A stretch of DNA of 37,526 nucleotides from Vibrionales bacterium SWAT-3 (GTDB taxonomy: Bacteria > Pseudomonadota > Gammaproteobacteria > Enterobacterales > Vibrionaceae), in NCBI GenBank assembly GCA_000169995.1, contig AAZW01000049.1:1-37526 (forward strand), in the 5' to 3' direction. Below the pieces are notes generated by a model. That model worked only from the letters and a program-made list of their open reading frames with translations, did not search any database and was not told where the DNA came from. Below are positions 1-8,100 of this stretch, one piece after another; within the stretch, counting starts at the first letter, position 1, and every line of letters begins with the position of its first letter. A program made the translations under genes and the position numbers.

Positions 1-182
1 AGCAGCGTCACTTCATTGCTCAGATCCTGTCGTGATTGCTCGATAAGCGCCATCACATGATCTAATTTCTGCTTATCTTTACCGATCTCTTCTTGTAACC
101 AGCGGCCTACGATTTCATGTCCCATGCTGCATTTCACGTAGTACTCACCCATCAGAGTGTTTCTTGTAAATTCGAATTCCAT
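1..182 (-). CDS. yacL: YacL (UPF0231) family protein, 5' part only
   Basis: This is the first 60 codons of a gene that runs off the left edge of the window. The protein starts MEFEFTRNTLMGEYYVKCSM and continues with GHEIVGRWLQEE, which resembles the N-terminus of E. coli YacL (short start, then the SMGHEVVGHW stretch). YacL is a small uncharacterised protein of about 120 residues, so roughly half is missing here. The ATG is at 182 on the minus strand. It lies downstream of acnB in the same direction, the same neighbour relation as in E. coli, but the acnB terminator stands between them, so it probably has its own promoter in 183-284. Function is unknown. Family assignment is from memory of the E. 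coli sequence. Confidence 0.8.
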   Translation of the reverse strand, partial: MEFEFTRNTLMGEYYVKCSMGHEIVGRWLQEEIGKDKQKLDHVMALIEQSRQDLSNEVTL

Positions 183-284
183 AGTGGCTCCACGCAGTAA
201 CTGCAGACAGGGTTAAAAATGAGGCGAGAGTATATAGCGAAGTGATAAATAGGTCGAGCCACTCATCACCCAACATTCAGACAT

Positions 285-311
285 AAAAAAAACGCCTACC
301 GAAGTAGACGC
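285..311 (-). terminator. intrinsic terminator of acnB
   Basis: Read on the minus strand, a 7-bp stem (GCGTCTAC against GTAGGCG, one G-U pair) closes a UUCG tetraloop and is followed by eight U. It lies 155 bp after the acnB stop codon, with an ERIC-like element in between. The remaining DNA up to the yacL start (183-284) shows no gene; it should hold the yacL promoter, which I could not pinpoint. Confidence 0.85.
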
Positions 312-334
312 TCTATCATTTGGGTTCCTCTAAA

Positions 335-465
335 TAGTTGGAGTGGCAGCTAGGCGACAAGTACGTTCATCCCTATGAGCATAGAAGCTCTATGTGACTA
401 GGGCGGCCGGCGCTCCGGTGAACGTACGCCGTCAACAACGCTGCCGCTACAAATATGACGAGGAA
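335..465 (+). repeat. ERIC-like intergenic repeat, copy 1, with a 15-bp GC-rich insertion
   Basis: About 131 bp that align along their whole length with the element at 23554-23670. Shared blocks include TTGGAGT.GCAGCTAGGC, the central CCCTATGAGCATAG palindrome arm, CTATGT, GTGAAC and the end A.TATGA.GAG. The right half resembles the enterobacterial ERIC consensus (the ...TGACTGGGGTGAGCG... and ...GCTTGAAGTATGA... parts), as I remember it. Bases 404-418 are an extra GC-rich block (contains GGCCGGCG) absent from copy 2. The right end touches the acnB stop codon with no spacer, so the element is transcribed as a large hairpin in the acnB 3' untranslated region. Confidence 0.8.
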
Positions 466-3051
466 CTAGGCTGGTTCTTGGAAAATAACCGTATCTGCCT
501 TTTCCGTGTACTGACCCATTTTATGGAAGTTCAGGTAACGGTATGTATCTGCAGCCGTTGCGTTAATCTTCTCTGCGTACTCAAGGTACTCTTCTTTCGT
601 TGGGATACGACCAAGAATCGCACCAACCGCAGAAAGTTCAGCAGATGCTAGGTAAACGTTAGCACCTGTACCCAAACGGTTCGGGAAGTTACGAGTAGAC
701 GTAGACATTACTGTCGACTTGTCTGCAACACGCGCTTGGTTACCCATACATAGTGAACAACCCGGAGTTTCGATACGAACCCCAGCACGACCGAAGATAC
801 CGTAGTAGCCTTCTTCTGTTAGCTGGTCTTTATCCATCTTAGTTGGCGGAGCCACCCATAGACGAGTGCTTAGCGAGCCGTTGAACTCTTCAAGCATCTT
901 ACCTGCAGCACGGAAGTGACCGATGTTGGTCATACAAGAACCGATGAACACTTCTTGGATCTCTGTGCCTTGAACGTCAGAAAGAAGACGAGCATCATCT
1001 GGATCGTTTGGTGCACATAGGATTGGCTGATCGATGTCAGCAAGGTCGATTTCGATAACGTGAGCGTATTCTGCATCTGAATCGGCAGACAGCAACTCAG
1101 GATTCGCTAACCACTCTTCCATTGCCGTAATACGACGTTCGATAGTACGTACATCACCGTAGCCTTCAGCGATCATCCACTTAAGCATAACGATGTTTGA
1201 GTTCAGGTACTCTTCGATAGACTCTTGAGACAGCTTAACAGTACAACCTGCCGCTGAACGCTCAGCAGATGCATCAGAAAGCTCAAACGCTTGCTCTACA
1301 GATAGGTGTTCAACACCTTCGATCTCTAGTACGCGACCAGAGAATTCGTTAATCTTACCTGCTTTCTCTACGGTTAGTAGACCTTGCTTGATGCCGTATA
1401 GAGGGATTGCATGTACTAGGTCACGTAGCGTGATACCTGGCTGCATTTCACCTTTAAAGCGAACTAAGATAGATTCAGGCATATCAAGAGGCATAACACC
1501 TGTTGCTGCCGCGAATGCTACCAGACCAGAACCCGCAGGAATGAGATACCTAGAGGGAAACGAGTATGCGAGTCACCACTGTACTACAGTATCAGGTAGA
1601 AGCATACGGTTTAGCCATGAGTGGATAACACCATCACCTGGGCGCAGTGAAACACCAGCACGGTTCATGATGAAATCAGGTAGCGTGTGGTGAGTGTTAA
1701 CGTCAACTGGTTTCGGGTATGCCGATGTATGACAGAAAGACTGCATCACTAGGTCAGCAGAGAAGCCAAGACACGCAAGGTCTTTAAGCTCATCACGCGT
1801 CATAGGACCTGTTGTATCTTGAGAACCTACTGTCGTCATCTTAGGCTCACAGTATTGACCCGCGCGAACGCCTTCAACACCACATGCTTTACCAACCATC
1901 TTCTGAGCTAGTGTGTAGCCTTTATCAGATGCAGATGGATCAACAGGCTTAGCAAATAGGTCTGTTTCTTCTAGACCAAGAGAAGCACGAGCACGACCTG
2001 TTAAGCCACGACCGATGATAAGTGGGATACGACCACCAGCACGAACTTCATCCAGCAATACTTTGCTTAGTTCGAAGCTAGAGATCTCTTCACCGTTTTT
2101 ACGTACAACACCTTCATATGGGAAAATATCGATAACATCGCCCATGTTCATGTTTTGAACGTCTAATTCAATCGGAAGTGCGCCTGAATCTTCCATCGTG
2201 TTGTAGAAGATTGGAGCAATTTTACCACCAAGACAAACACCGCCAGTGCGCTTGTTTGGTACGAACGGGATGTCTTCACCCATGAACCAAAGTACTGAGT
2301 TCGTCGCAGACTTACGAGAAGAACCTGTACCAACAACATCACCTACGTAAGCAAGCTGAATGCCGTCTTTTTGCAGTTCTTCGATTTGAGCGATTGGGCC
2401 AACCGTACCTGGTTGATCTGGGTTGATGCCATCACGTTCCATCTTCAGCATCGCTTTTGCGTGTACTGGAATATCTGGACGAGACCATGCATCAGGTGCT
2501 GGAGATAGGTCATCGGTGTTCGTTTCACCAGTGACTTTGAATACTTTTACAGTGATCTTTTCAGCGACTTTCTCTTTCGAAGTAAACCAATCAGCGTCTG
2601 CCCAAGATTGAAGTACTTGTTGTGCTGAAGCATTACCTGCTTTAGCTTTCTCTTCTACGTCGTAGAACGCATCAAACATCAGTAGAGTGTGAGACAGTGC
2701 TTTCACAGCGATTGGAGCAAGCTCAGCATCATCAAGTAGAGATACTAGAGATTCGATGTTGTAACCACCTTGCATAGTACCAAGCAATTCTGCTGCTTTT
2801 GCTTTGCTTACTAGTGGAGATGCTACTTCACCTTTAGTGATAGCCGTTAGGAAGCCCGCTTTTACATAGGCAGCTTCATCTACGCCCGGTGGAATGCGGT
2901 TTTCTAGTAGGTCAAGAATGGTTTCTTCTTCACCTTGAGGTGGGTTCTTCAGAAGTTCAACTAGGCCAGCTACCTGCTCAGCATCTAGTGGTTTTGGAAC
3001 AACTCCTTCGGCAGCACGTTCTTCGACGTGTTTACGGTAGGCTTCAAGCAC
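466..3051 (-). pseudogene. acnB: Aconitate hydratase B, frame broken by three 1-base losses (probably sequence error)
   Basis: AcnB is the main TCA-cycle aconitase, interconverting citrate and isocitrate with a 4Fe-4S cluster. Two reading-frame pieces, 1573-3078 and 466-1494, together match E. coli AcnB throughout. In 1538-1585 the expected codons for the conserved GTGGDSHTRFP stretch lack one base at about 1538, 1579 and 1584 (plus-strand positions), each in a run of two or three identical bases, and a TGA results. Adding the three bases back gives 862 residues, close to the E. coli 865. Cluster-binding motifs (VFIGSCTN-like VFIGSCMTN, then GCSLCMGNQ) are intact. I prefer the GTG start at 3051, which gives MLEAYRKH as in the family and has GAGG 9 bases upstream; an ATG at 3078 is the alternative. 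Losing a key TCA enzyme is unlikely, so error is favoured over true decay. Confidence 0.9.
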
Positions 3052-3205
3052 GACTTTTTTCCTCTCATTGCGGTTCACTTCTCACCTTCATAATTGTTAG
3101 TAAAATAAAGAAGTGAACATCCTTGGAAACTTGGCTCTCCATTGCCATTTTTGTCATTCAATTTGTATTGATGAGCGGCGTCATAGAGGCCAAACTGTGG
3201 GCGGT

Positions 3206-3240
3206 AGAATAGCAAATTTAACGTTAAATTAAAATCTTAT
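3206..3240 (-). promoter_or_regulatory. possible acnB promoter with a 16-bp perfect palindrome
   Basis: In the 245-bp gap upstream of acnB, minus-strand reading gives a -10-like TATTCT (3206-3211), and just upstream the perfect palindrome AATTTAACGTTAAATT (3215-3230). It would sit in the spacer of the promoter, a good place for a repressor. It contains GTTAA units like those of ArcA sites, but the match is partial. No strong -35 is visible. The rest of the gap (3241-3323) shows nothing else I can name, and I see no clear terminator for the patatin gene. Confidence 0.35.
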
Positions 3241-3323
3241 CATTTTGACCAACATAGCAAGTTAAGACGAAAGTCCCACTATTTTTGCCTATTTACGCAC
3301 TAAAATGACGACTCTACGCATGA

Positions 3324-5663
3324 TTATTTGTAAGACGTACCAACAATCAAGTAAACCGAATCGAAGTTATCTTCCGTGCGTCCATAAGCCAAGATGATTG
3401 GCCCAATTGGGGAATCAACACCCGCGAAAACCGAGCCCGCGGTGTACATTGGAGCTTCATTAAGCTTCAAATCATTGTTCGACCAAACGCCACCATGTTC
3501 GATGGATGCGCCTATATAGAACGGCGACTCAAAGAGACCGAAGTCATTCTCAAACCACTTATAGCGATAGATCAGACTGGTGTACGCTAAGTTCTGACCG
3601 ATCAAGCTGTTTCTCGGGATACCAGATAGGTTCAAGAAGCCGCCTAGCTCTTTCGGATCGATAGGAAAAACTGAGTTCTTGCTCTCAACAATACCGTAAT
3701 CGACTTTTCCGACTACAGTATGCTTTTCATAGCTTTTTGCAGCCATTAGATTGGCGGAAAACTCATAGACAGTATCACTTCCAGAGGCCAACTCCTCATC
3801 TCCAATCGAACTGTTATTCTCAAAGTCATCATGAGAGACAAGGTACTCTAAATCAACGAAGTAACCTTCGGTTGGCAAACTGAAGTTGTCTAAGGTATCC
3901 AGTCGATAACTGATGAAACCGCCTACGCGATTGTAACTACCACCACCCAGTGAAGGTAACGAGGCCACTTCTACATCACCATCGGTATAGCGAACACCAA
4001 ACTTAAGTTCTTGCCACAAAGTAGGTTGATAACCTAACGCCAATTCACCTATGTATTCGCTGTATGACATCGGAACATAATCTTGAGTTACGTCTAACGT
4101 AGGCTCCTCAATCTCATCAATTCCTGCGGGTAGGTTTCGATTCTCTTTACTGTAAACAATCGAAGCAGAGGTAAATAACTTCTGGCTTGAGAAGAACGGT
4201 GAGTAAAGTTCTGCTTCAATTCGCTTATCCGTACCCATTTCAATATTGGTTCTTAACTCAGCACCATGCGAGTTGATATCGGTGAAGTTAGCTGAAACAC
4301 CGAGTGAATATTGACTCGTCGTAGAGAAATCGTCTTCGAGGAAGAATCGAAAGTTGAGGTAATTAGGCCCCCAAGACTTTTCATCCACATTAACCGTAAG
4401 TTGATCTTCACCATCAACGTTTTCGAACTCATAAGTAACCAACTCAAACCGATCCAATGCATAAAGATCTTGCACCTTTGCCTCGATTTCGCTGGTTTTG
4501 ATAACCTTGCCAGAATGAAGATTCAAACGGTTTTCGAGCAGCTTATCTGAGTAGTGGGTGTTGTTATTGATCACCACTTTATCAACCACGGTTTTATCAC
4601 CATGCTTCAGTTGCCTGCGAGCTTTTTGTTTGTCTTCGATATAGTGTTGGTAATCAGCATTGGAGAGCGACAACTTAGAAAGCTCAACAGAGTGCTGCTT
4701 CGCTGCCTCGTAACCGGCTTCGTAAGCTGATGGCATTTTATCGAATTCAGTGGTTTCCATTTCTCCAACATCAGGTTGGAGGAATACATCATTGTCTGTA
4801 AGTGTTTCAGCTTGTTCCTGAGTACTACGCTGGACAAGATAATTGGATAGCTGGTCGGCTGCGGCTAAAAAGGTCGTGAAGTCCTCTTTGCCTTTGTAGT
4901 TGGTACTGATATCAACCGCAATGATGATATCTGCGCCCATCGCTCTTGCGACATCAACAGGCATATTGTTGGTTACGCCACCGTCAACTAGCATTCGCCC
5001 ATCAACTTCATAAGGCGGAAGAGCACCAGGTACCGACATACTTGCCATCATGGCATCGACAAGGTGACCATGGTCAATCACGACTTCTTCAAGTTCAATT
5101 ATGTCGGTTGCCACTGAGCGATAAGGGATAGCAAGATCATCGAAAGAGTCGAGTGGTGACAGGTTACCTGTGGTTTCACGCAGAATACGCAGCATATTCT
5201 GACCTTGTACCACGCCTTTTCTGGCTTTGATTTCTCCCCAACCTAAACCAAGATCGGTATTCAGTTGGTAGCGGTCTTCATACTCTTTATCTCGTACACG
5301 ACGATCGCTACGGTTTACACGGTCACGGTAACCGCGATTCCAATCCACCGTATAGATAAAGCTTTCAATCTCGTCTGCGCTCATCCCTGTCGCATAAAGA
5401 CCACCAACGTATGAACCCATACTGGTACCGGTAATGTAATCAACTGGGATTTGCATCTCTTCGAGCGCTTTAAGTACGCCAATATGAGCGGCACCTTTTG
5501 CACCGCCACCTGCGAGTACAAGAGCGACAGTTGGCCTCTTATGAGCTTGTTCTAGTTCCACATGCTCTGATGAATCAACCTGTGCCGCAGTCGCTGCGAA
5601 CAGTTGAAAACTGATCACAGTACCGACCATACCTAAGCCGCTCACTAACCAACGAGAAATCAT
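3324..5663 (-). CDS. Patatin-like phospholipase autotransporter (type Vd, PlpD-like)
   Basis: The 779-residue protein has a signal peptide (residues 1 to about 27), a patatin domain (about 45-330), a POTRA-like segment (about 355-430) and a C-terminal Omp85/BamA-type beta barrel to the end. The catalytic parts are visible: the glycine-rich oxyanion loop GGGAKGAAHIG, the nucleophile S81 in GTSMG, and the dyad aspartate D227 in DGG. This layout is that of type V subtype d secretion, in which the lipase is carried to the surface by its own barrel. It should hydrolyse phospholipid acyl esters outside the cell or at the outer membrane. The Shine-Dalgarno AAGGA lies 12 bases from the ATG, rather far. 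It stands alone between mrcB and acnB. Function in this organism is inferred from the domain order. Confidence 0.88.
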   Translation of the reverse strand: MISRWLVSGLGMVGTVISFQLFAATAAQVDSSEHVELEQAHKRPTVALVLAGGGAKGAAHIGVLKALEEMQIPVDYITGTSMGSYVGGLYATGMSADEIESFIYTVDWNRGYRDRVNRSDRRVRDKEYEDRYQLNTDLGLGWGEIKARKGVVQGQNMLRILRETTGNLSPLDSFDDLAIPYRSVATDIIELEEVVIDHGHLVDAMMASMSVPGALPPYEVDGRMLVDGGVTNNMPVDVARAMGADIIIAVDISTNYKGKEDFTTFLAAADQLSNYLVQRSTQEQAETLTDNDVFLQPDVGEMETTEFDKMPSAYEAGYEAAKQHSVELSKLSLSNADYQHYIEDKQKARRQLKHGDKTVVDKVVINNNTHYSDKLLENRLNLHSGKVIKTSEIEAKVQDLYALDRFELVTYEFENVDGEDQLTVNVDEKSWGPNYLNFRFFLEDDFSTTSQYSLGVSANFTDINSHGAELRTNIEMGTDKRIEAELYSPFFSSQKLFTSASIVYSKENRNLPAGIDEIEEPTLDVTQDYVPMSYSEYIGELALGYQPTLWQELKFGVRYTDGDVEVASLPSLGGGSYNRVGGFISYRLDTLDNFSLPTEGYFVDLEYLVSHDDFENNSSIGDEELASGSDTVYEFSANLMAAKSYEKHTVVGKVDYGIVESKNSVFPIDPKELGGFLNLSGIPRNSLIGQNLAYTSLIYRYKWFENDFGLFESPFYIGASIEHGGVWSNNDLKLNEAPMYTAGSVFAGVDSPIGPIILAYGRTEDNFDSVYLIVGTSYK

Positions 5664-5700
5664 TATTTAAACTATCCTTGTCATTGTTTCTGTTATGACT

Positions 5701-8100
5701 TTACCATTGAAAAAGCTTCTTTAGCCACTGTTTTGGTTGACTTTCACAGCCCTTTTTAATGTTTCCATTTTCATCCCAAACCGGCAATTTAACTGTGCCA
5801 TCACAGTCAAACTCCAAGGCACCATCAGACGTGCGAGTGAAGCTCGCGGTTGCGATTCCGATTGGCCATGGCAATAGTAGCTGTTCAGGCGTTCTCTGCT
5901 TCAAGTAATCAGCGTAAACACGCAATGCACCACTAGAACCAGTAAGCTTAGTCGGTTTATTGTCATCACGTCCAAGCCAGATGGTTGTTACTTCGCGCCC
6001 ATCAACGCCCACAAACCAACTGTCGCGGCTATCATTACTGGTGCCTGTTTTACCGGCTAGTCCTGCCCATGCAAACTGGTTCTGTAGGAATCGGCCTGTA
6101 CCTTCAGATACACCGCGTTTCATTGCGTAAGTGGTTAGCCAAGCGGCTTGCTGATCAACGCGCTGCGATACTCGAGGGATAGATTGGTATAAAACCTCAC
6201 CGTCACTGTCAACGACAGAGCGAAGCGCAGACAAAGGCGCAATACGACCTGAGTTGGTGATCGTTTGGAACATCTGAGACACTTGGAACGGTGTTAGAGA
6301 GAATGCCCCCAAAAACATCGATGGCACTGGGCGAATCTCATTTTTATCGACACCCAGTTTACCTATAGTATCGGAAACCTTATCAATCCCTAACTGCATC
6401 CCTAGACGTACCGTTGGTACGTTATAAGACTTAGACAGTGCCACATATAAAGGCACTTCTCCGCGGAACTTACGGTCGAAGTTTCTCGGGCTCCATACGC
6501 TGCCCTTACTGCCTTTCAAGCTGAGCGGCGTATCCATCAAGGTCGTTGCCAAGGTGTACTTTTCTGGCTGCTCAAGTGCGGTTAAATAAACCGCTGGTTT
6601 CACCAAAGAACCGATAGGACGGCTTGCATTCAAGGCACGGTTAAAGCCGTCATAGCCAGTACGCTTGCCACCGACCATCGCACGGATTTCACCAGTGTTT
6701 CTATCTACCGCGATCGCTGCAGCCTCTAATTTATCACCTGCCGTTTTCGATAGCTCAGGTACCTTGCGAGCAATCGACTTCTCTAGCTTGTCTTGCGAAA
6801 CCGGATCCAAAGAGGTGAAGACACGTATCCCTTTCTTAGCTTGGAACCTATCACCAACATACTTTTTCAGCTCGATATTGACCTGTTGGAAATAAGCAGG
6901 CTGACGGCTGGCAATGCGCGGATTGTCTTGGATATCCAAATCACGGCTTGCTGCTTCTTCGTATTGTCTTGGGGTCAAAATATCTTGTTGCATCAACAAG
7001 CGCAGAACCAGATCGCGTCGAGCTTTAGCGCGCTCAGGGTAGCGAACCGGGTTGTAATACGATGGTCCTTTCACCATGCCCACCAGCAAGGCTAACTGAT
7101 CAATACGCAGTTCTTGAATCGGTTGGCCGAAGTACAAGCGCGAAGCCAAACCAAAGCCGTGAATGGCTTCACCGCCATTTTGACCAAGATAAACCTCGTT
7201 TAAGTAAGCCTCTAAAATACGGTCTTTGCTGTAACGATGATCCAAGATAAGCGCGATATAAGCCTCACGAATCTTACGCCAAAGCGTACGTTCACTAGAT
7301 AGGAACAGGTTTTTCGCGAGCTGCTGTGTCAGCGTACTACCACCTTGTACAGTGCGCCCAGCCTTGACGTTAACCACCATCGCACGAGCAATCGCTAGAG
7401 GTGAAACACCATCGTGCTGATAGAAGTTTCTATCTTCCGTCGCGAGCAAGGCATCAACCATCACCTCTGGAAATTGGTTACGTTTTAAGAACAGACGTTG
7501 TTCATCGTTACTTTTCTCAAGCATGCCCAACATCTTAGGTTCGACACGCAAATACCCCATGTCGCCTTTCTTCTCTAGCGACTGAATACGAGTTAACTCA
7601 TTACCATTGAAGTGCAGCATCACGTGACGATCGGCTTCCGGCCCATCGACAAACTCGAACGGACGACGAATCATCTCAATTTTAGTTGATGAAGATGAAT
7701 ACTCACCAGGATGACGAGGGGAGCTCACCTTACGATAATTCAGCACATCCAGCTCATTCTTCACCTGAACAAGGCTGACCTGAGTACCTGGAGATAAATC
7801 CAACACACGCGCATAAACAACCGTTGGTAAATCAAACAGCTGGCCTTCAAAGCGCTGCTTCACCACAGAGTCAAGATAGATACCAACAAACAATAGCAAT
7901 GCAGCCAGTGCTAGGCCCGCTTTCCACGCGATGCCCCACAAGATCTTTAACCAACCTCTGTTACCCGCCTTTTTCGCTTTTGATTTGCCTTTCTTGGCCG
8001 TCGCTCTCGACTTTCTAGGTTTAGCTTTGGTCGCTGGTGACTTCTTTGCTGGCACTTTTTTAGGTGGTGCCTTTTTTGGCGTTAACATTTTGGTCATCAT
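5701..8100 (-). CDS. mrcB: Penicillin-binding protein 1B (bifunctional peptidoglycan synthase)
   Basis: The 799-residue inner-membrane enzyme polymerises and crosslinks peptidoglycan. A very Lys/Ala/Pro-rich cytoplasmic tail (1-48) precedes one membrane segment (about 52-77). The UB2H-like region follows, then the family 51 glycosyltransferase with catalytic E222 in TEDRNFY and the GGSTLTQQLAKN motif. The transpeptidase domain has S498 and K501 in SLVK, the SKSYN box near 557 and the KTG box in AGKTGTSND near 694. The start codon overlaps the hrpB stop as ATGA, so translation is probably coupled to hrpB, the same gene pair order as in E. coli. The length agrees with the family. Activity in E. 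coli needs the lipoprotein LpoB, which is not in this window. Confidence 0.96.
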   Translation of the reverse strand: MMTKMLTPKKAPPKKVPAKKSPATKAKPRKSRATAKKGKSKAKKAGNRGWLKILWGIAWKAGLALAALLLFVGIYLDSVVKQRFEGQLFDLPTVVYARVLDLSPGTQVSLVQVKNELDVLNYRKVSSPRHPGEYSSSSTKIEMIRRPFEFVDGPEADRHVMLHFNGNELTRIQSLEKKGDMGYLRVEPKMLGMLEKSNDEQRLFLKRNQFPEVMVDALLATEDRNFYQHDGVSPLAIARAMVVNVKAGRTVQGGSTLTQQLAKNLFLSSERTLWRKIREAYIALILDHRYSKDRILEAYLNEVYLGQNGGEAIHGFGLASRLYFGQPIQELRIDQLALLVGMVKGPSYYNPVRYPERAKARRDLVLRLLMQQDILTPRQYEEAASRDLDIQDNPRIASRQPAYFQQVNIELKKYVGDRFQAKKGIRVFTSLDPVSQDKLEKSIARKVPELSKTAGDKLEAAAIAVDRNTGEIRAMVGGKRTGYDGFNRALNASRPIGSLVKPAVYLTALEQPEKYTLATTLMDTPLSLKGSKGSVWSPRNFDRKFRGEVPLYVALSKSYNVPTVRLGMQLGIDKVSDTIGKLGVDKNEIRPVPSMFLGAFSLTPFQVSQMFQTITNSGRIAPLSALRSVVDSDGEVLYQSIPRVSQRVDQQAAWLTTYAMKRGVSEGTGRFLQNQFAWAGLAGKTGTSNDSRDSWFVGVDGREVTTIWLGRDDNKPTKLTGSSGALRVYADYLKQRTPEQLLLPWPIGIATASFTRTSDGALEFDCDGTVKLPVWDENGNIKKGCESQPKQWLKKLFQW

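Noticed and set aside
394..651. 85-codon plus-strand frame across the ERIC-like element and the acnB end
   Set aside because: It begins in a repeat and continues antisense to acnB; no family resemblance.
1538..1585. Programmed frameshifting in acnB
   Set aside because: Three separate base losses would be required and no slippery site or family precedent exists; sequence error explains it better.
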